Source of the DNA: an uncultured Pseudomonadota bacterium
GTDB taxonomy: Bacteria; Pseudomonadota; Gammaproteobacteria; Enterobacterales; Succinivibrionaceae
NCBI GenBank assembly: GCA_900315145.1
Contig: OMYE01000008.1
Location: 1 to 37,913, forward strand
Length of the DNA stretch: 37,913 nt
Reading direction: 5' to 3'
In this document: one piece after another, positions 8,697 to 19,041 of the stretch
How the letters are laid out: each line of letters opens with the position of its first letter
How positions within the stretch are numbered: position 1 is the stretch's first letter
Position numbers and translations under genes: made by a program
The notes under the pieces: model-generated
Database searches by the model: none
Told to the model about the DNA's origin: nothing
Seen by the model: only the letters and a program-made list of their open reading frames with translations

Positions 8697-8727
8697 CCTC
8701 TGATAATATAAAGTCAGAGGTTTTTTT
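8697..8727 (+). terminator. Rho-independent terminator after yidC
   Basis: CCTCTGA (8697-8703) pairs with TCAGAGG (8714-8720) and is followed by seven T. It ends the rpmH-yidC transcript just before mnmE. Confidence 0.88.
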
Positions 8728-8739
8728 ATAGGATTTTTT

Positions 8740-10107
8740 ATGAATATTGAAACAATTGCAGCTATTGCTACGTCTCCGGGTAAAGGAGGTATAGGTGTTA
8801 TTCGGGTTGCCGGTCCAAAAGCATCCGAAGCTTGTAAAAAACTAACTGGCAGATTAACAACTGATCATGTTGCAACCTACCTAAAGTTCAAGGGCTTTAA
8901 CAATGAAATTCTAGATGAAGGAATAACCATTTTCTTTAAAGGTCCACATAGTTTTACCGGGGATGATATTGTTGAGTTTCAGTGTCATGGCGGACCTGTA
9001 ATTATGGATTTAATACTGAAGGAAGTACTATCCATAGAAGGAATAAGACAGGCAGGACCAGGAGAATTTAGTAAACGAGCATTCCTAAATGGAAAAATAG
9101 ATCTCACACAGGCTGAAGCTATTATAGATCTTATAAATGCCAGTAGTACAACTGCAGCATTGAGTGCAACTAGATCTCTTCAAGGATGTTTTTCTCAAAA
9201 AATTAATGAAATAAATGATGAGCTAATACATCTCCGTACTTATGTAGAAGCAACAATTGACTTTCCAGATGAAAGCATAGATTTTATAAATGATGGTCAG
9301 GTTAAGGAACAACTTAACGTTATACAAAATCATCTGACGAAAATATTAAAGGAGGCTGAACAAGGGGTTATTCTTCAGGAAGGAATGAAGATAGTTATCG
9401 CAGGTAAACCAAATGCCGGAAAATCTTCATTATTAAACGCCCTGTGTGGAAAGAATCTGGCAATTGTAACAGACATTGAAGGAACAACCAGGGATGTTAT
9501 TCATGAAAATATTGATATCGATGGTTTACCACTGCACATAGTTGATACCGCAGGCCTGCGTTCACACACCTCAGACATCATCGAACAAATAGGCATTTCT
9601 AGAGCCTGGGAAGAAATTAATAATGCAAACAGAATACTTTTTGTTTACGACGTATCGAGGACTGATGATGCTGAACAATTAACTCAATTTATCGATATTA
9701 GAAATAAGACAGGAAATTCCGTTCCTTTTACCATCATATGCAATAAAATTGATTTAGTTGGACGCTCACCAGAGCTTCCAAATGAATTATCAGCTTATAC
9801 ACAAATACCTTTGTGTGCAAAAACAGGACAGGGATTAAATGAATTAAAAGACCACCTTAAACAGTGTATAGGTTATACCAACACCACTGAAGGTCTTTTT
9901 TCAGCAAGACGCCGTCATTTGCAGGCAATAGAAAAAGCCCAGAACTGCATTAATACAGCCCTTGAACTCATTAATAACAGTTCAGCTTTTGAATTATGTG
10001 CAGAAGAACTTCGTAATGCTCAAAATTATCTTGGAGAAATACTCGGAAGATTCACTGCTGATGATTTATTAGGAAAGATATTTAATACTTTTTGTGTAGG
10101 AAAATAA
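8740..10107 (+). CDS. mnmE: tRNA uridine-5-carboxymethylaminomethyl modification GTPase MnmE
   Basis: MnmE with MnmG (17143-19041) installs the cmnm5 group on U34 of several tRNAs. The N-terminal folate-binding domain starts MNIETIAAIATSPGKGGIGVIRVAG. The G domain has G1 GKPNAGKS (222-229), then GTTRDV, DTAGLR and NKID. The C-terminus is FCVGK, equivalent to the catalytic-cysteine motif FCIGK. The 455-residue length is normal. It follows the yidC terminator by 12 bases and faces pqiC across a bidirectional terminator. Confidence 0.97.
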   Translation: MNIETIAAIATSPGKGGIGVIRVAGPKASEACKKLTGRLTTDHVATYLKFKGFNNEILDEGITIFFKGPHSFTGDDIVEFQCHGGPVIMDLILKEVLSIEGIRQAGPGEFSKRAFLNGKIDLTQAEAIIDLINASSTTAALSATRSLQGCFSQKINEINDELIHLRTYVEATIDFPDESIDFINDGQVKEQLNVIQNHLTKILKEAEQGVILQEGMKIVIAGKPNAGKSSLLNALCGKNLAIVTDIEGTTRDVIHENIDIDGLPLHIVDTAGLRSHTSDIIEQIGISRAWEEINNANRILFVYDVSRTDDAEQLTQFIDIRNKTGNSVPFTIICNKIDLVGRSPELPNELSAYTQIPLCAKTGQGLNELKDHLKQCIGYTNTTEGLFSARRRHLQAIEKAQNCINTALELINNSSAFELCAEELRNAQNYLGEILGRFTADDLLGKIFNTFCVGK

Positions 10108-10176
10108 TATTTCTTATCGACGGAAAACTGTGTCATTGGATTCCGTACCATTGGTCATATAAACCTTTATGTATTC

Positions 10177-10214
10177 AAATGCCCCTCGTATTTTTCAAAT
10201 ATCGAGAGGCATTT
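10177..10214. terminator. Bidirectional terminator between mnmE and pqiC
   Basis: AAATGCCcCTCG (10177-10188) pairs with CGAGaGGCATTT (10203-10214) around a TA/AT-rich loop. Convergent genes flank it, so it can serve both strands. Confidence 0.75.
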
Positions 10215-10252
10215 ACTTTAGCAATATTGACTTGTGGAAGAAATATGAGTAA

Positions 10253-10825
10253 TTACTTCATAATTCTGCCTAGCATATCTTTTACACTCTTTTGCCACGC
10301 TTTATTTAATGCAGCAACTACAGCTTCGTAATCATTATTGGAAAGATTTTCCTCTACGTGGATTGTTCCTATCAACTGTTCATTATTAAAGTTGAATCTA
10401 TAATCATAATCAACAACAGCTACGCTGCTTTTTATAACTTCAAAATTATTTAAACTAATTTGGAGTTCACCGGATTTTTTATTTTCAATAACTTCACTAT
10501 GAGGCATTATGCACCATGATTTCAGATTGGAGCGCAAGTTTTTAACTAAAGAAACATTGACAAGATACTCCAAGTCATCCACCCATCTATTCTGGTTTGT
10601 ATATATTACTTCATGTTCATTAACTCTGTATACAATGGACTTCGTATTTAAATATTCTGGAATTTTTACCCTTTTAACAAGCAATAAATTATCATTTTTA
10701 CCACATTCCGCTCCAATAAAATACGTATCAGAATCTAAACTGTAATATCTAATATTGTTTGAACTGCTACAACCAAATAATACAGGCATCATAATTAACA
10801 ACAATAATTTATAGAAATTTTTCAT
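10253..10825 (-). CDS. pqiC: PqiC-like ABC-transport auxiliary lipoprotein
   Basis: This is probably the outer-membrane lipoprotein partner of PqiB, receiving its needle-like MCE tube. The sequence starts with a lipoprotein signal peptide and lipobox LFGC, with lipidation Cys19. RYYSLDS after the lipobox is the typical start of the mature PqiC (DUF330) domain, and the length (190) fits. It is 12 bases downstream of pqiB in the same direction. The family is clear from context and start, less so from the divergent C-terminal half. Confidence 0.82.
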   Translation of the reverse strand: MKNFYKLLLLIMMPVLFGCSSSNNIRYYSLDSDTYFIGAECGKNDNLLLVKRVKIPEYLNTKSIVYRVNEHEVIYTNQNRWVDDLEYLVNVSLVKNLRSNLKSWCIMPHSEVIENKKSGELQISLNNFEVIKSSVAVVDYDYRFNFNNEQLIGTIHVEENLSNNDYEAVVAALNKAWQKSVKDMLGRIMK

Positions 10826-10837
10826 CTTTACTCCCTA

Positions 10838-12481
10838 TTATTTCTGTTTTACGACAGGCTTTGGATCATCCTTCTCGTAAGAGAAAATCAAAGAGTTTGA
10901 CTTTTCATCAATCTTACGAACAATAGGTTTTATTGAATTCATTGTTTCATTGAGTGACTTAATACTCTTCTGTAGATCCTGATATATAGCTGAGTCTGAA
11001 TTATATGAATTCAGTGTATTCTGTAATGTCTTCAGTGTAGATAACATTTCAGCAGAAATATCCTCCTTTTGTAATTTTTCTACAATAATATTTATGTTTT
11101 TACTAATCTCTGACAGATTTTCTGCTGTCTTATTGTAGTTATTCAAAAGGTTATTGATATTATCTACAACCTCGTCAACCTTAATCTTACTGAGATTGTG
11201 TGCAAACGTAGATATATCATTCTGAATAGTGCTCAAATCAATCTCTTTAGAAGGAATAACAACGTATTCATCAAAATATTTGATGTCAACTTGCTTTTCC
11301 TTTTCTGTTTTATCTTCATAAAGGCTAATCATATTTCGTTGAGTCAAAACATTCATCATTTCGATGGTAGCTGTTAAATTCTTATTTTTTATCAGATTAA
11401 TAATATCTTCTCGAAGCTCTTTTACAGTTCTACTCTGATTTTGTTCAAAACGCTGCATTTGAATGCTTATTAAAAGAGCTGATTTATCCAGTTTGTCATA
11501 AAATAATTCAAAATCGTTTTTAAAATAAGGAACTTCTTTAACAATCCCCACCTGAACACCACTGTAATAAACAGGAGAACCTTTAACTAAACCTTTTGGG
11601 GGCTTATTTAATAACACTATAAAATCAACAGTTTTTTCACTGTCATATGTATTGGAAATATCATCATAATTGTCATAAAGAGTATATGTCTGACCTGATG
11701 AAGCTCTAGTCAAATAATACCCTGTTCCTAAATTTGGGGTATCAAAACTAATCCCTCCGCTAATTATACTTTCCAAAGAATCTGTATTTATATGAAATCC
11801 CTCAGCCCCCATTGTTACTGATATCCCGCTGGAAATCCAAAACCTAGACTGGTTAGTAACAATTTTATTAAACGGAGGATTAATTACAATGCTGTATACA
11901 AGATTATGATTATTAAAATCATAATCTGCAGTGATTACCATTCCTGCGTCCATCCCTTTGAATCTTACAGTGTCACCTACTGTAATTTTCTTATTTGATT
12001 TTGATACAAGGGATAACACCAAACCGTCGGCATTCATATTAGCCGGAGGATCATCAAGAACAGTAAATTTGTTTGCAAGCTTGGTCGAAGAACCTGGTGC
12101 TAATTCTATGTAATATCCTGAAAGAATAGTACTCAAGCCACTCACACCTTTCCTATCAACTCGTGGTTTTTCAATCCAGAACTTGGTATCTTCATTTAAT
12201 AAGTACTCAGTATCTTCATTCATCTGAACCAAAGCAATTACACTTTTCAGATCACTTGCCAAACTAATTGATTTTACTTTACCAATTTCAACGCTTCTTG
12301 CCTTAATAGCTGTCTTACCAGCCTCTATACCATCAGCAGAGGTTAATATCAAAGTTATCATCGGTCCTTTATCAAAATGTACCGAATAAACAAGTGATGC
12401 GGCTATACAAACGGCAATAACCGGGACAAACCAAATAAATGAATAAAACTTTTCTTTTTTTATCATTATGGATTTAGCCAT
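10838..12481 (-). CDS. pqiB: MCE-domain intermembrane transport protein PqiB
   Basis: PqiB forms hexameric, stacked MCE rings with a coiled-coil tube bridging the periplasm, thought to carry lipids between membranes. A single TM lies at about 13-35 (FIWFVPVIAVCIAASLVYSV). MCE-type repeats start near residue 42 (ITLILTSADGIEAGKTAIK), near 160 (KSNKKITVGDTVRFKGMDAG) and near 285 (DFIVLLNKPPKGLVKGSPVYYSG). The C-terminal 130 residues are rich in Asn, Ile and Leu with heptad-like coiled coil (LSKIKVDEVVDNINNLLNNY). The 547-residue length matches E. coli PqiB. Its start overlaps the end of pqiA by eight bases. Confidence 0.93.
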   Translation of the reverse strand: MAKSIMIKKEKFYSFIWFVPVIAVCIAASLVYSVHFDKGPMITLILTSADGIEAGKTAIKARSVEIGKVKSISLASDLKSVIALVQMNEDTEYLLNEDTKFWIEKPRVDRKGVSGLSTILSGYYIELAPGSSTKLANKFTVLDDPPANMNADGLVLSLVSKSNKKITVGDTVRFKGMDAGMVITADYDFNNHNLVYSIVINPPFNKIVTNQSRFWISSGISVTMGAEGFHINTDSLESIISGGISFDTPNLGTGYYLTRASSGQTYTLYDNYDDISNTYDSEKTVDFIVLLNKPPKGLVKGSPVYYSGVQVGIVKEVPYFKNDFELFYDKLDKSALLISIQMQRFEQNQSRTVKELREDIINLIKNKNLTATIEMMNVLTQRNMISLYEDKTEKEKQVDIKYFDEYVVIPSKEIDLSTIQNDISTFAHNLSKIKVDEVVDNINNLLNNYNKTAENLSEISKNINIIVEKLQKEDISAEMLSTLKTLQNTLNSYNSDSAIYQDLQKSIKSLNETMNSIKPIVRKIDEKSNSLIFSYEKDDPKPVVKQK

Positions 12482-13838
12482 TGCTTACTGTGACTCCATA
12501 TATAAATTTATTACTTTTCCATAATAGTTTCGGATTAAACTGTTTGGCTGCAAGGATAGTTAAAATAACAACCGAACCAAAGGAAATCATAGCCACCCCT
12601 GGTTCAATAATCATAACATTACCTATTCTCACAATAGAAACCATCACTGCAACTACAAAAACATCCACCATAGACCATTTGCCAATGAACTCTACTATTC
12701 TGAACAATACGCCTAAATATCTGCTTTTCTTTGCCCTTTTTGGCGATTTTATAATGAAACAAAGGTATAAAAGAGCTATTATTTTCAAAATAGGAATACA
12801 TATACTAGCTATAAATATAATACCTGAAACAAAATATGAGCCCATTTTCCACAAAACAATAACACCTTCTATAATGGTAGAAGCTTCCCCACTCCCCATA
12901 TATACTGTTATCATCATTGGATAAATGTTTGCAGGAATATAGATAGCCATAGCAGCAATAAGAAAAGCCAAGCATCTCTGCACACTTGTATTACTATTAT
13001 CAGTTATATCTTTACCACAGCGCGGACACTCCGAATAAACCGTCTTATCCACAATATTTTCGCATACAGGACATAAATAAAAATTCTGATTAATAGCTGG
13101 AATACCGCTTTTTATAGGCCGGGTTAATTTTACCTTATCAAAAAAGAAATCCCACATTATATGTATGTGAAAACGACTAATAGCTAATAAAAAAAACAAA
13201 GCAAAAATTATATAAGACCAAAATCCACTTTCATAAACAACGTCTACAAGATTAACAAGTTTAATTAAACTTACCAAAACACCTACAACAAAGACATCAA
13301 CCATACTCCAGTCTTTGCAAAAAGAAAATAATCTAAGAATTTTTCCAGCAAACCTGTTCCTGTACTTTAGAAGAAAGGAAACATCACAGATTATTATGCA
13401 ACCGAGAGCTACCAGAGGAAACATCTGCATAAACAGAAATATTAGCCATCCCGCAAACCCCAGGTCATCATTATTAAGAATTGTTGTATAATCCAGAACC
13501 ATCATGGAATTAGACAGACCTGAGAAATTAATGCTTAAAAAAGGAAGAAAATCAGTGGTAATAAGCATTACTAGAGCACTAATTGCATAACAGAAAGAAT
13601 AAACTATAGGCATGGGATGATAATGATGCAGAACAAAACCGCATCGAGGACATACTCCAACCTTAAAACCTTTATCAACAGGTACATCAAGAACTAAATC
13701 ACACTGTTCACAGATTATCTGTTTTTCTATTTTCACAATTCTTACCAGTAAATATCTGCTGTTTAAAAGTAAAAAAACAACATTGTTAATGACAGTTAAA
13801 ATGCCGAAACAAACTTTCGCACACCAAAAAACAAACAA
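12474..13838 (-). CDS. pqiA: Intermembrane transport protein PqiA
   Basis: PqiA is the inner-membrane partner of PqiB. Two homologous halves are visible, each with a zinc-ribbon pair (CEQC...CPRC, then CPVC...CPRC) followed by about four membrane helices, including the repeated motif KWSMVDVFVV / DWSMVDVFVV. The start is uncertain. The TTG at 13838 gives a 42-residue hydrophobic extension before the first Cys motif and has no ribosome site. A GTG at VKIEKQIICEQC, preceded by GGTAAG, would give a length closer to the family. Confidence 0.9.
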   Translation of the reverse strand: MFVFWCAKVCFGILTVINNVVFLLLNSRYLLVRIVKIEKQIICEQCDLVLDVPVDKGFKVGVCPRCGFVLHHYHPMPIVYSFCYAISALVMLITTDFLPFLSINFSGLSNSMMVLDYTTILNNDDLGFAGWLIFLFMQMFPLVALGCIIICDVSFLLKYRNRFAGKILRLFSFCKDWSMVDVFVVGVLVSLIKLVNLVDVVYESGFWSYIIFALFFLLAISRFHIHIMWDFFFDKVKLTRPIKSGIPAINQNFYLCPVCENIVDKTVYSECPRCGKDITDNSNTSVQRCLAFLIAAMAIYIPANIYPMMITVYMGSGEASTIIEGVIVLWKMGSYFVSGIIFIASICIPILKIIALLYLCFIIKSPKRAKKSRYLGVLFRIVEFIGKWSMVDVFVVAVMVSIVRIGNVMIIEPGVAMISFGSVVILTILAAKQFNPKLLWKSNKFIYGVTVSNG

Positions 13839-13941
13839 AATTATTTAAAAATACGTATACAGTAATATGTCCTCGCCATATTAGAAGACCGATATTAAAA
13901 TTAAAAGTTATGTAAGATATAATTCTGAATGCTTCTAGAAT

Positions 13942-13967
13942 AAAAGACTTCCCCGAAAAAGTCTTTT
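13942..13967. terminator. Hairpin in the pqiA-earP divergent spacer
   Basis: AAAAGACTT (13942-13950) and AAGTCTTTT (13959-13967) form a perfect 9-bp stem around CCCCGAAA, with T-runs on both strands. It resembles a rho-independent terminator, yet both flanking genes point away from it. It may end a short unannotated transcript or block read-through from upstream promoters. Confidence 0.5.
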
Positions 13968-14046
13968 GTACAAAAATTAACGTTTCATAATTATATCTAA
14001 TACATCTTTTATAGAGTAGCTATTTATATAAAAGGTAACAAAAAAC

Positions 14047-15177
14047 ATGATAATTGATATTTTTTGTAAAGTAATCGATAACTACGGCGATATCGGTGTA
14101 TGTTGGCGGTTAACAAGAGAACTTACAGACCTTAATAAAAGCGTGAATTTATATGTCGATGACTTAAATGCTTTCAAAAAAATTAATAACAGTATCAATC
14201 CAGACAAGGAAGTCCAAAATATTAATTACAACAATAAGACCATTCACGTTATTCATTGGAATAAAACAAATAAAGAATATTCACCTGGTGATATGGTAAT
14301 TGAAGCCTTTGCCTGTAATTTAGATAAAAACTGTACAGAACAACTGACAGAAAAAAACATATGGATAAACCTGGAATATCTGAGTGCAGAAAACTGGGTT
14401 GAAGATTGTCATCAACTGCCTTCTTTACAGAACAATAATCTAAAAAAATACTTTTTTTTCCCGGGTTTTACGGAAAAAACAGGAGGTTTGAACTTTAATA
14501 CTTTTCTAAAGCAATATGATAAAAACGTCTGTCGTCAGATAGTATTAAATTATTTAAAGCTTTCATCTGATTTAGGGAACAAATTTTGGTTCTTTCTATT
14601 CTGTTATGAAAACACTAATATTAAGACTCTTTTAGAACAGATCCTAAAACATCATCCAGAAGGAGTTCTTTTACTGCCTGAAAGTCTGATATCCAATTAT
14701 CTTCACGTAAATAACATAATAGAAGATATTAAACAAAAATATCCTAAAGCAACCTTCATCGAATTTTCAATGATACCACAGGAATATTTCGACATTATCA
14801 TAAAATCAACAGATCTCAATATCGTCCGAGGTGAAGATTCAATAACTCAAGCAATTCTTGCAGGTGTACCTTTTATTTGGCATATATACGAACAGGAAGA
14901 AAACGTTCATATAGAAAAGCTAAAGGCTATGATAGAAAAATTTGAAAAATTTTTACCTGAAGAAACAAAAGAAATATATAAGGATACTTTAATTTGTTTT
15001 AATGAAAAAAATATAAGTAACAATATACTTTGTGCAAAATTTGATGATTTTATGCTAGAATACACTAAAATTAGCGAAGCCACATCAAAATGGTCGGCTT
15101 ACTTATATTCAAATAAAAGTCTAGGAACAAATTTGATTCGTTTCTACGAAAATTTGACCAAAACTAGAAAATCATAA
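14047..15177 (+). CDS. earP: EF-P arginine rhamnosyltransferase EarP
   Basis: EarP transfers rhamnose from dTDP-beta-L-rhamnose onto Arg32 of elongation factor P, activating it for translation of polyproline stretches. The N-terminus [20 protein letters not shown] carries the two conserved aspartates (D11, D15). The nucleotide-sugar site includes [13 protein letters not shown] (about 136-148) and RGEDS (261-265, with conserved E263). The 376-residue length is typical. The target gene efp is 26 bases downstream, the standard linkage. AAAAGGTAAC upstream gives a plausible ribosome site. Confidence 0.96.
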   Translation: MIIDIFCKVIDNYGDIGVCWRLTRELTDLNKSVNLYVDDLNAFKKINNSINPDKEVQNINYNNKTIHVIHWNKTNKEYSPGDMVIEAFACNLDKNCTEQLTEKNIWINLEYLSAENWVEDCHQLPSLQNNNLKKYFFFPGFTEKTGGLNFNTFLKQYDKNVCRQIVLNYLKLSSDLGNKFWFFLFCYENTNIKTLLEQILKHHPEGVLLLPESLISNYLHVNNIIEDIKQKYPKATFIEFSMIPQEYFDIIIKSTDLNIVRGEDSITQAILAGVPFIWHIYEQEENVHIEKLKAMIEKFEKFLPEETKEIYKDTLICFNEKNISNNILCAKFDDFMLEYTKISEATSKWSAYLYSNKSLGTNLIRFYENLTKTRKS

Positions 15178-15203
15178 ATCATTCATATAAGGTATTTTAT
15201 TAC

Positions 15204-15767
15204 ATGAAAACAGCTCAGGAAATTCGTGCTGGCAACGTTGTTATTATCAACAACAACCCAATGGTTGTTTTAAAAACTGAATTCAACAAATCAGGTCGTA
15301 ACGCTGCCGTTGTAAAAATGAAGTTAAAGAATCTTTTAAGTGAAGGCGGTACAGAAACCGTATTTAAGGCTGATGAAAAAATGGAAGACGTCATCCTTGA
15401 ACATAAGACCTGTACTTATTCTTACTACAGCGATCCAATGTACGTATTCATGGATGAAGAATACAATCAGTACGAAATCGAAAAGGAATATATCGGTGAT
15501 GCAGTAAATTACATCGTTGATGGTATGACCGACGAATGCACCGTAACTTTCTACAACGGTAAAGCAATCAGCCTTGAATTACCAATCACCATCGTCAGAG
15601 AAGTTGAATACACTGAACCTTCAGTTCGTGGCGATACATCTGGTAAAGTAACAAAGCCAGCACGTTTAGCTGGTACTGGCTATGAAATCAGTGTTGCTGA
15701 CTTTGTTAAGACAGGCGACAAAATTGAAATCGATACCCGCACTAACGAATTCAAAAAGCGCGTTTAA
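15204..15767 (+). CDS. efp: Elongation factor P (arginine type)
   Basis: EF-P relieves ribosome stalling at consecutive prolines. The 187-residue protein has three beta-barrel domains. The modification loop reads NKSGRNAAV, with Arg at position 32, not the Lys34 modified by EpmA/EpmB in E. coli. This agrees with EarP encoded just upstream. Codon use is biased toward frequent codons (GGT, CGT, GAA), as in a highly expressed gene. A strong terminator follows within 20 bases. Confidence 0.98.
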   Translation: MKTAQEIRAGNVVIINNNPMVVLKTEFNKSGRNAAVVKMKLKNLLSEGGTETVFKADEKMEDVILEHKTCTYSYYSDPMYVFMDEEYNQYEIEKEYIGDAVNYIVDGMTDECTVTFYNGKAISLELPITIVREVEYTEPSVRGDTSGKVTKPARLAGTGYEISVADFVKTGDKIEIDTRTNEFKKRV

Positions 15768-15784
15768 TAAATAATATTTACAAC

Positions 15785-15822
15785 AAAAAAAGCATGGTAG
15801 TATAACCCCATGCTTTTTTTTT
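15785..15822 (+). terminator. Rho-independent terminator after efp
   Basis: AAAAAAAGCATGG (15785-15797) pairs with CCATGCTTTTTTT (15808-15820) and is followed by more T. It ends the earP-efp transcript and insulates the AT-rich region to the right. Confidence 0.92.
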
Positions 15823-17142
15823 ACACAAATTATCTATTGATACGTGTTTTACCGTTTTACCTAAGGTCAATGGTTTACCGTAAATACTGTTTTTACTTTG
15901 TTGCTGAGTCATAATAACGTTCGATAAGTCTGCTCTGTATTACAACAACCTTCTATAGCTATAGCAAGCAGTGATTTCCCAAAATTCATTATTATTTATT
16001 TTTATATCTCTACAGATGTATCCTAACGTCCATACTTTTTAAACACCGGACTATTTTGAAATAAAATATTTTTTTTATATCGAGTTAAATCTAGCTTTAA
16101 CGAAAAACTTAAAATTCATATATCAATTTTTAATGGTTCGCAGATTACATGCTATTCATCAGAATATATCTTACAAAATAGACAGCATAAATAAAGTTGC
16201 AAAACTAACTACATAATATAGCATTCTGAATTATCAAAGAGTCTAGCACTAAAGATAATCCAAATACCACCTGTGACTAACTATGAAAAGCAATAACAAA
16301 AAAATCACAGAATCATAAATAACAATATGTCATATAAACATCTACATTTTGCAATTATTATCAATGATAATCTAGCCACAGACAATACACTCCAGATATT
16401 TAAAAATAAAGCATAATTAGCTTTTAATAAAGATGATTATTTACCATGAAAAAACAAACGTGCTTCTAACTTCAACAAAAAAATTATTCTCTAATAATTA
16501 CCCACAACAATCATTTTAAATAAAAAAAATACAAAAAAGAAAAAGTTATCCCTACAATTACCAAGGTTTACCACATATTTAAACTTTGGTTCTACACAAA
16601 ACAACACACTAAAACTGTAAAAAAATACTTACAAACACATAAACTAATTACTAACAGAAAATTGTTAAAAAAATTAACACAAAACATCAGCGAACAAATA
16701 TATAATACACACTATTATTAACATGATAACAATTCAATATTTTACAAAAAATACAATAAAACAATTGAAAAAACGAGATTTTTAAAAAATTATCACATTG
16801 TTAATAAACATATTATCAACAGAAAAATCAACGCTATACATAAAACTAATATAAACATGAGGATAAACTGAAAGAGAAAGATAACAACTAAAAAACAAAC
16901 AAAATAATAAACAAAATTCCATCACAAAATTAGTAATCTATGAAGCTAAAATTAAACAGAACAAAAGCATTGAAAAATAAAGATTTTTTTTAGATATCCA
17001 CACAAAAAAGAAAACAATAAAAAGAAAAAGAAAAAATTAATTAATAAAAAAAATAAAAAAAAATAAAGACAATCGAAAACAATCAAATGACTAAAAAATA
17101 AAAAAACATTAAAATGCTCGAAAAAAATAATGAGGTCTGACT
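15823..17142. other. oriC: Candidate oriC: AT-rich gene-free region before mnmG
   Basis: No gene is visible in these 1,320 bases. AT content is extreme, and from about 16850 to 17110 the top strand is mostly A. Five sites are one mismatch from the DnaA box TTATNCACA: 16272-16280 (minus), 16498-16506, 16813-16821, 16858-16866 (minus) and 16994-17002. The A-rich tract from 17003 would suit DNA unwinding. Position next to mnmG is that of oriC in E. coli. I saw no GATC, so Dam/SeqA control like E. coli's seems absent. The right end includes the mnmG ribosome site GAGG (17131-17134). Confidence 0.6.
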
Positions 17143-19041
17143 ATGTACTATCATGAAACTTTTGACGTTATAGTAGTTGGCGGAGGACATGCCGGCATAG
17201 AAGCTTGTACTGCAAGTGCAAGAATGGGATTAAAAACATTACTACTAACACACAATTTAGAAACACTAGGTCAAATGTCATGTAATCCAGCATTTGGTGG
17301 ACTAGGAAAAGGACATCTCATAAAAGAAATAGATGCTTTAGGGGGAGTAACAGGACGGGCTGTAGACCTTGCTGGGATACAGTTCAGAACTTTAAATTCT
17401 TCAAAAGGACCAGCAGTCAGAGCAACAAGAGCGCAAACAGACAGAGTTCTCTATAAAAAAGAAATAAGAAAAATTTTAGAAAACTACCCTAACCTATATT
17501 TATTCCAACAGCCATGTACTGATTTATTAATGGACGGTGATACCGTCGCAGGTGTAGTTACACAAGCAAACATAAAAATCAAATCAAAAGCAGTGGTTCT
17601 ATGTAATGGAACATTCCTAAACGGGTTAATACATATTGGTCTTGAGCATTACTCAGGAGGAAGAGCTGGAGATTCAGCAAGTATTGCTTTAGCTAACAGA
17701 CTTCATGAACTAAATCTTAGAATGGGAAGACTGAAAACAGGTACACCGTGCAGAATAGATAAACGTTCTGTAAATTTTGAAAAAATGCAAAAACAGTTAC
17801 CGGATCAGGATATACCAGTATTTTCATATTTAAGCAAACCTGAGGATCATCCGCAACAGGTATGCTGTTACATTACTCATACAAATGAAAAGACTCATGA
17901 AATAATTAGAAACAATCTAGACAGAAGCCCATTATATTCAGGAATTATTCATAGTATAGGACCAAGATACTGTCCTTCAATAGAAGATAAAATAATGAGA
18001 TATCCTGACAAAAATTCACATCAAATATTTATAGAACCAGAAAGTCTATATACTAACGAGCTTTATCCAAATGGAATCTCCACCAGTCTGCCTTTTGATG
18101 TTCAGGTCGAAATGGTACATTCAATGGCTGGTTTAGAAAATGCTGTATTAATGAGACCAGCGTATGCAATAGAGTATGATTTCTTTGATCCTAGAGATTT
18201 AAAAGAAAACATGGAAAACAAGTATATAAAGAATCTCTTTTTTGCAGGACAGATAAACGGAACAACCGGATATGAAGAAGCTGCAGCTCAAGGAATGTTA
18301 GCAGGTATTAATGCTGGCCTTAGAGTACAAGGCAAGGAAGGATGGTGTCCAAAAAGAGACGAAGCATATATCGGTGTCTTAATGGATGATTTATGTACAT
18401 TAGGAACAAATGAACCATACAGAATGTTTACAAGTAGGGCTGAATACAGACTTCTGCTAAGAGAAGACAATGCCGATATCAGACTTACGCCTAAAGGAAG
18501 AGAATTAGGCTTAGTAGATGATGTAAGATGGAAATTCTTCCAAGAAAAAATGGATAGTATTGAAAAAGAAAAACAAAGACTAAAGGATACCTGGATTGGA
18601 CCTAATAATGTAATAGCAAATAAACTTAATAAAATTTTAAATGCTCCGATCAGTAAGGAACAATCTTTGTTAGAAGTATTAAGACGGCCGGAAATTACTT
18701 TCGATAATTTAATGAGTACAGCTGAACTAGAACCTATTGCAAAAACCAAACAGGCATCGCAACAGGTTGAAATTCAAGTTAAATACCAAGGATATATTGA
18801 ACATCAGCAAGATGAAATTGATAAGCAGAAAAAGAATGAAAATACTTATCTGCCTTTGAATTTTGATTACAATAATATTCCAGGATTATCAAAAGAAGTT
18901 ATTTTTAAACTTAATGATTTCAAACCTGAAACCATAGGTAAAGCATCAAGAATCTCCGGCATCACACCAGCTGCAATTTCTATTCTGCTAGTTCACCTGA
19001 AAAAGTTGGGTTTGCTTGGAATAAAAGAAAAAAATGACTGA
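17143..19041 (+). CDS. mnmG: tRNA uridine-5-carboxymethylaminomethyl modification enzyme MnmG
   Basis: MnmG (GidA) is the FAD-dependent partner of MnmE in wobble-uridine modification. The N-terminal dinucleotide fold reads [12 protein letters not shown] (residues 9-20), followed by the family signatures [16 protein letters not shown] and [28 protein letters not shown] (about 367-385) closes the FAD domain, and a helical C-terminal domain ends near [13 protein letters not shown]. The 632-residue length is normal. The gene is A-rich and weakly G-skewed compared with the atp genes. Its end overlaps rsmG by eight bases. Confidence 0.98.
   Translation: MYYHETFDVIVVGGGHAGIEACTASARMGLKTLLLTHNLETLGQMSCNPAFGGLGKGHLIKEIDALGGVTGRAVDLAGIQFRTLNSSKGPAVRATRAQTDRVLYKKEIRKILENYPNLYLFQQPCTDLLMDGDTVAGVVTQANIKIKSKAVVLCNGTFLNGLIHIGLEHYSGGRAGDSASIALANRLHELNLRMGRLKTGTPCRIDKRSVNFEKMQKQLPDQDIPVFSYLSKPEDHPQQVCCYITHTNEKTHEIIRNNLDRSPLYSGIIHSIGPRYCPSIEDKIMRYPDKNSHQIFIEPESLYTNELYPNGISTSLPFDVQVEMVHSMAGLENAVLMRPAYAIEYDFFDPRDLKENMENKYIKNLFFAGQINGTTGYEEAAAQGMLAGINAGLRVQGKEGWCPKRDEAYIGVLMDDLCTLGTNEPYRMFTSRAEYRLLLREDNADIRLTPKGRELGLVDDVRWKFFQEKMDSIEKEKQRLKDTWIGPNNVIANKLNKILNAPISKEQSLLEVLRRPEITFDNLMSTAELEPIAKTKQASQQVEIQVKYQGYIEHQQDEIDKQKKNENTYLPLNFDYNNIPGLSKEVIFKLNDFKPETIGKASRISGITPAAISILLVHLKKLGLLGIKEKND

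Noticed and set aside
10092-10331. 79-codon plus-strand frame after mnmE
   Set aside because: It overlaps the mnmE end, runs through the bidirectional terminator and into antisense pqiC, and has no ribosome site.
12481-12924. 147-codon plus-strand frame across pqiA
   Set aside because: It is antisense to conserved pqiA membrane segments; the hydrophobic Ile/Thr composition mirrors the opposite strand.
16546-16575. TTATCCCTA and TTTACCACA as DnaA boxes
   Set aside because: Each has two mismatches from TTATCCACA, too weak in such AT-rich DNA.
16790-16797. TTATCACA as a DnaA box
   Set aside because: It lacks one base compared with the nine-base box and was not counted among the candidate sites.
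18288-18749. 153-codon minus-strand frame inside mnmG
   Set aside because: It is fully antisense to well-conserved mnmG, lacks a ribosome site and has serine/leucine-rich composition typical of a shadow frame.
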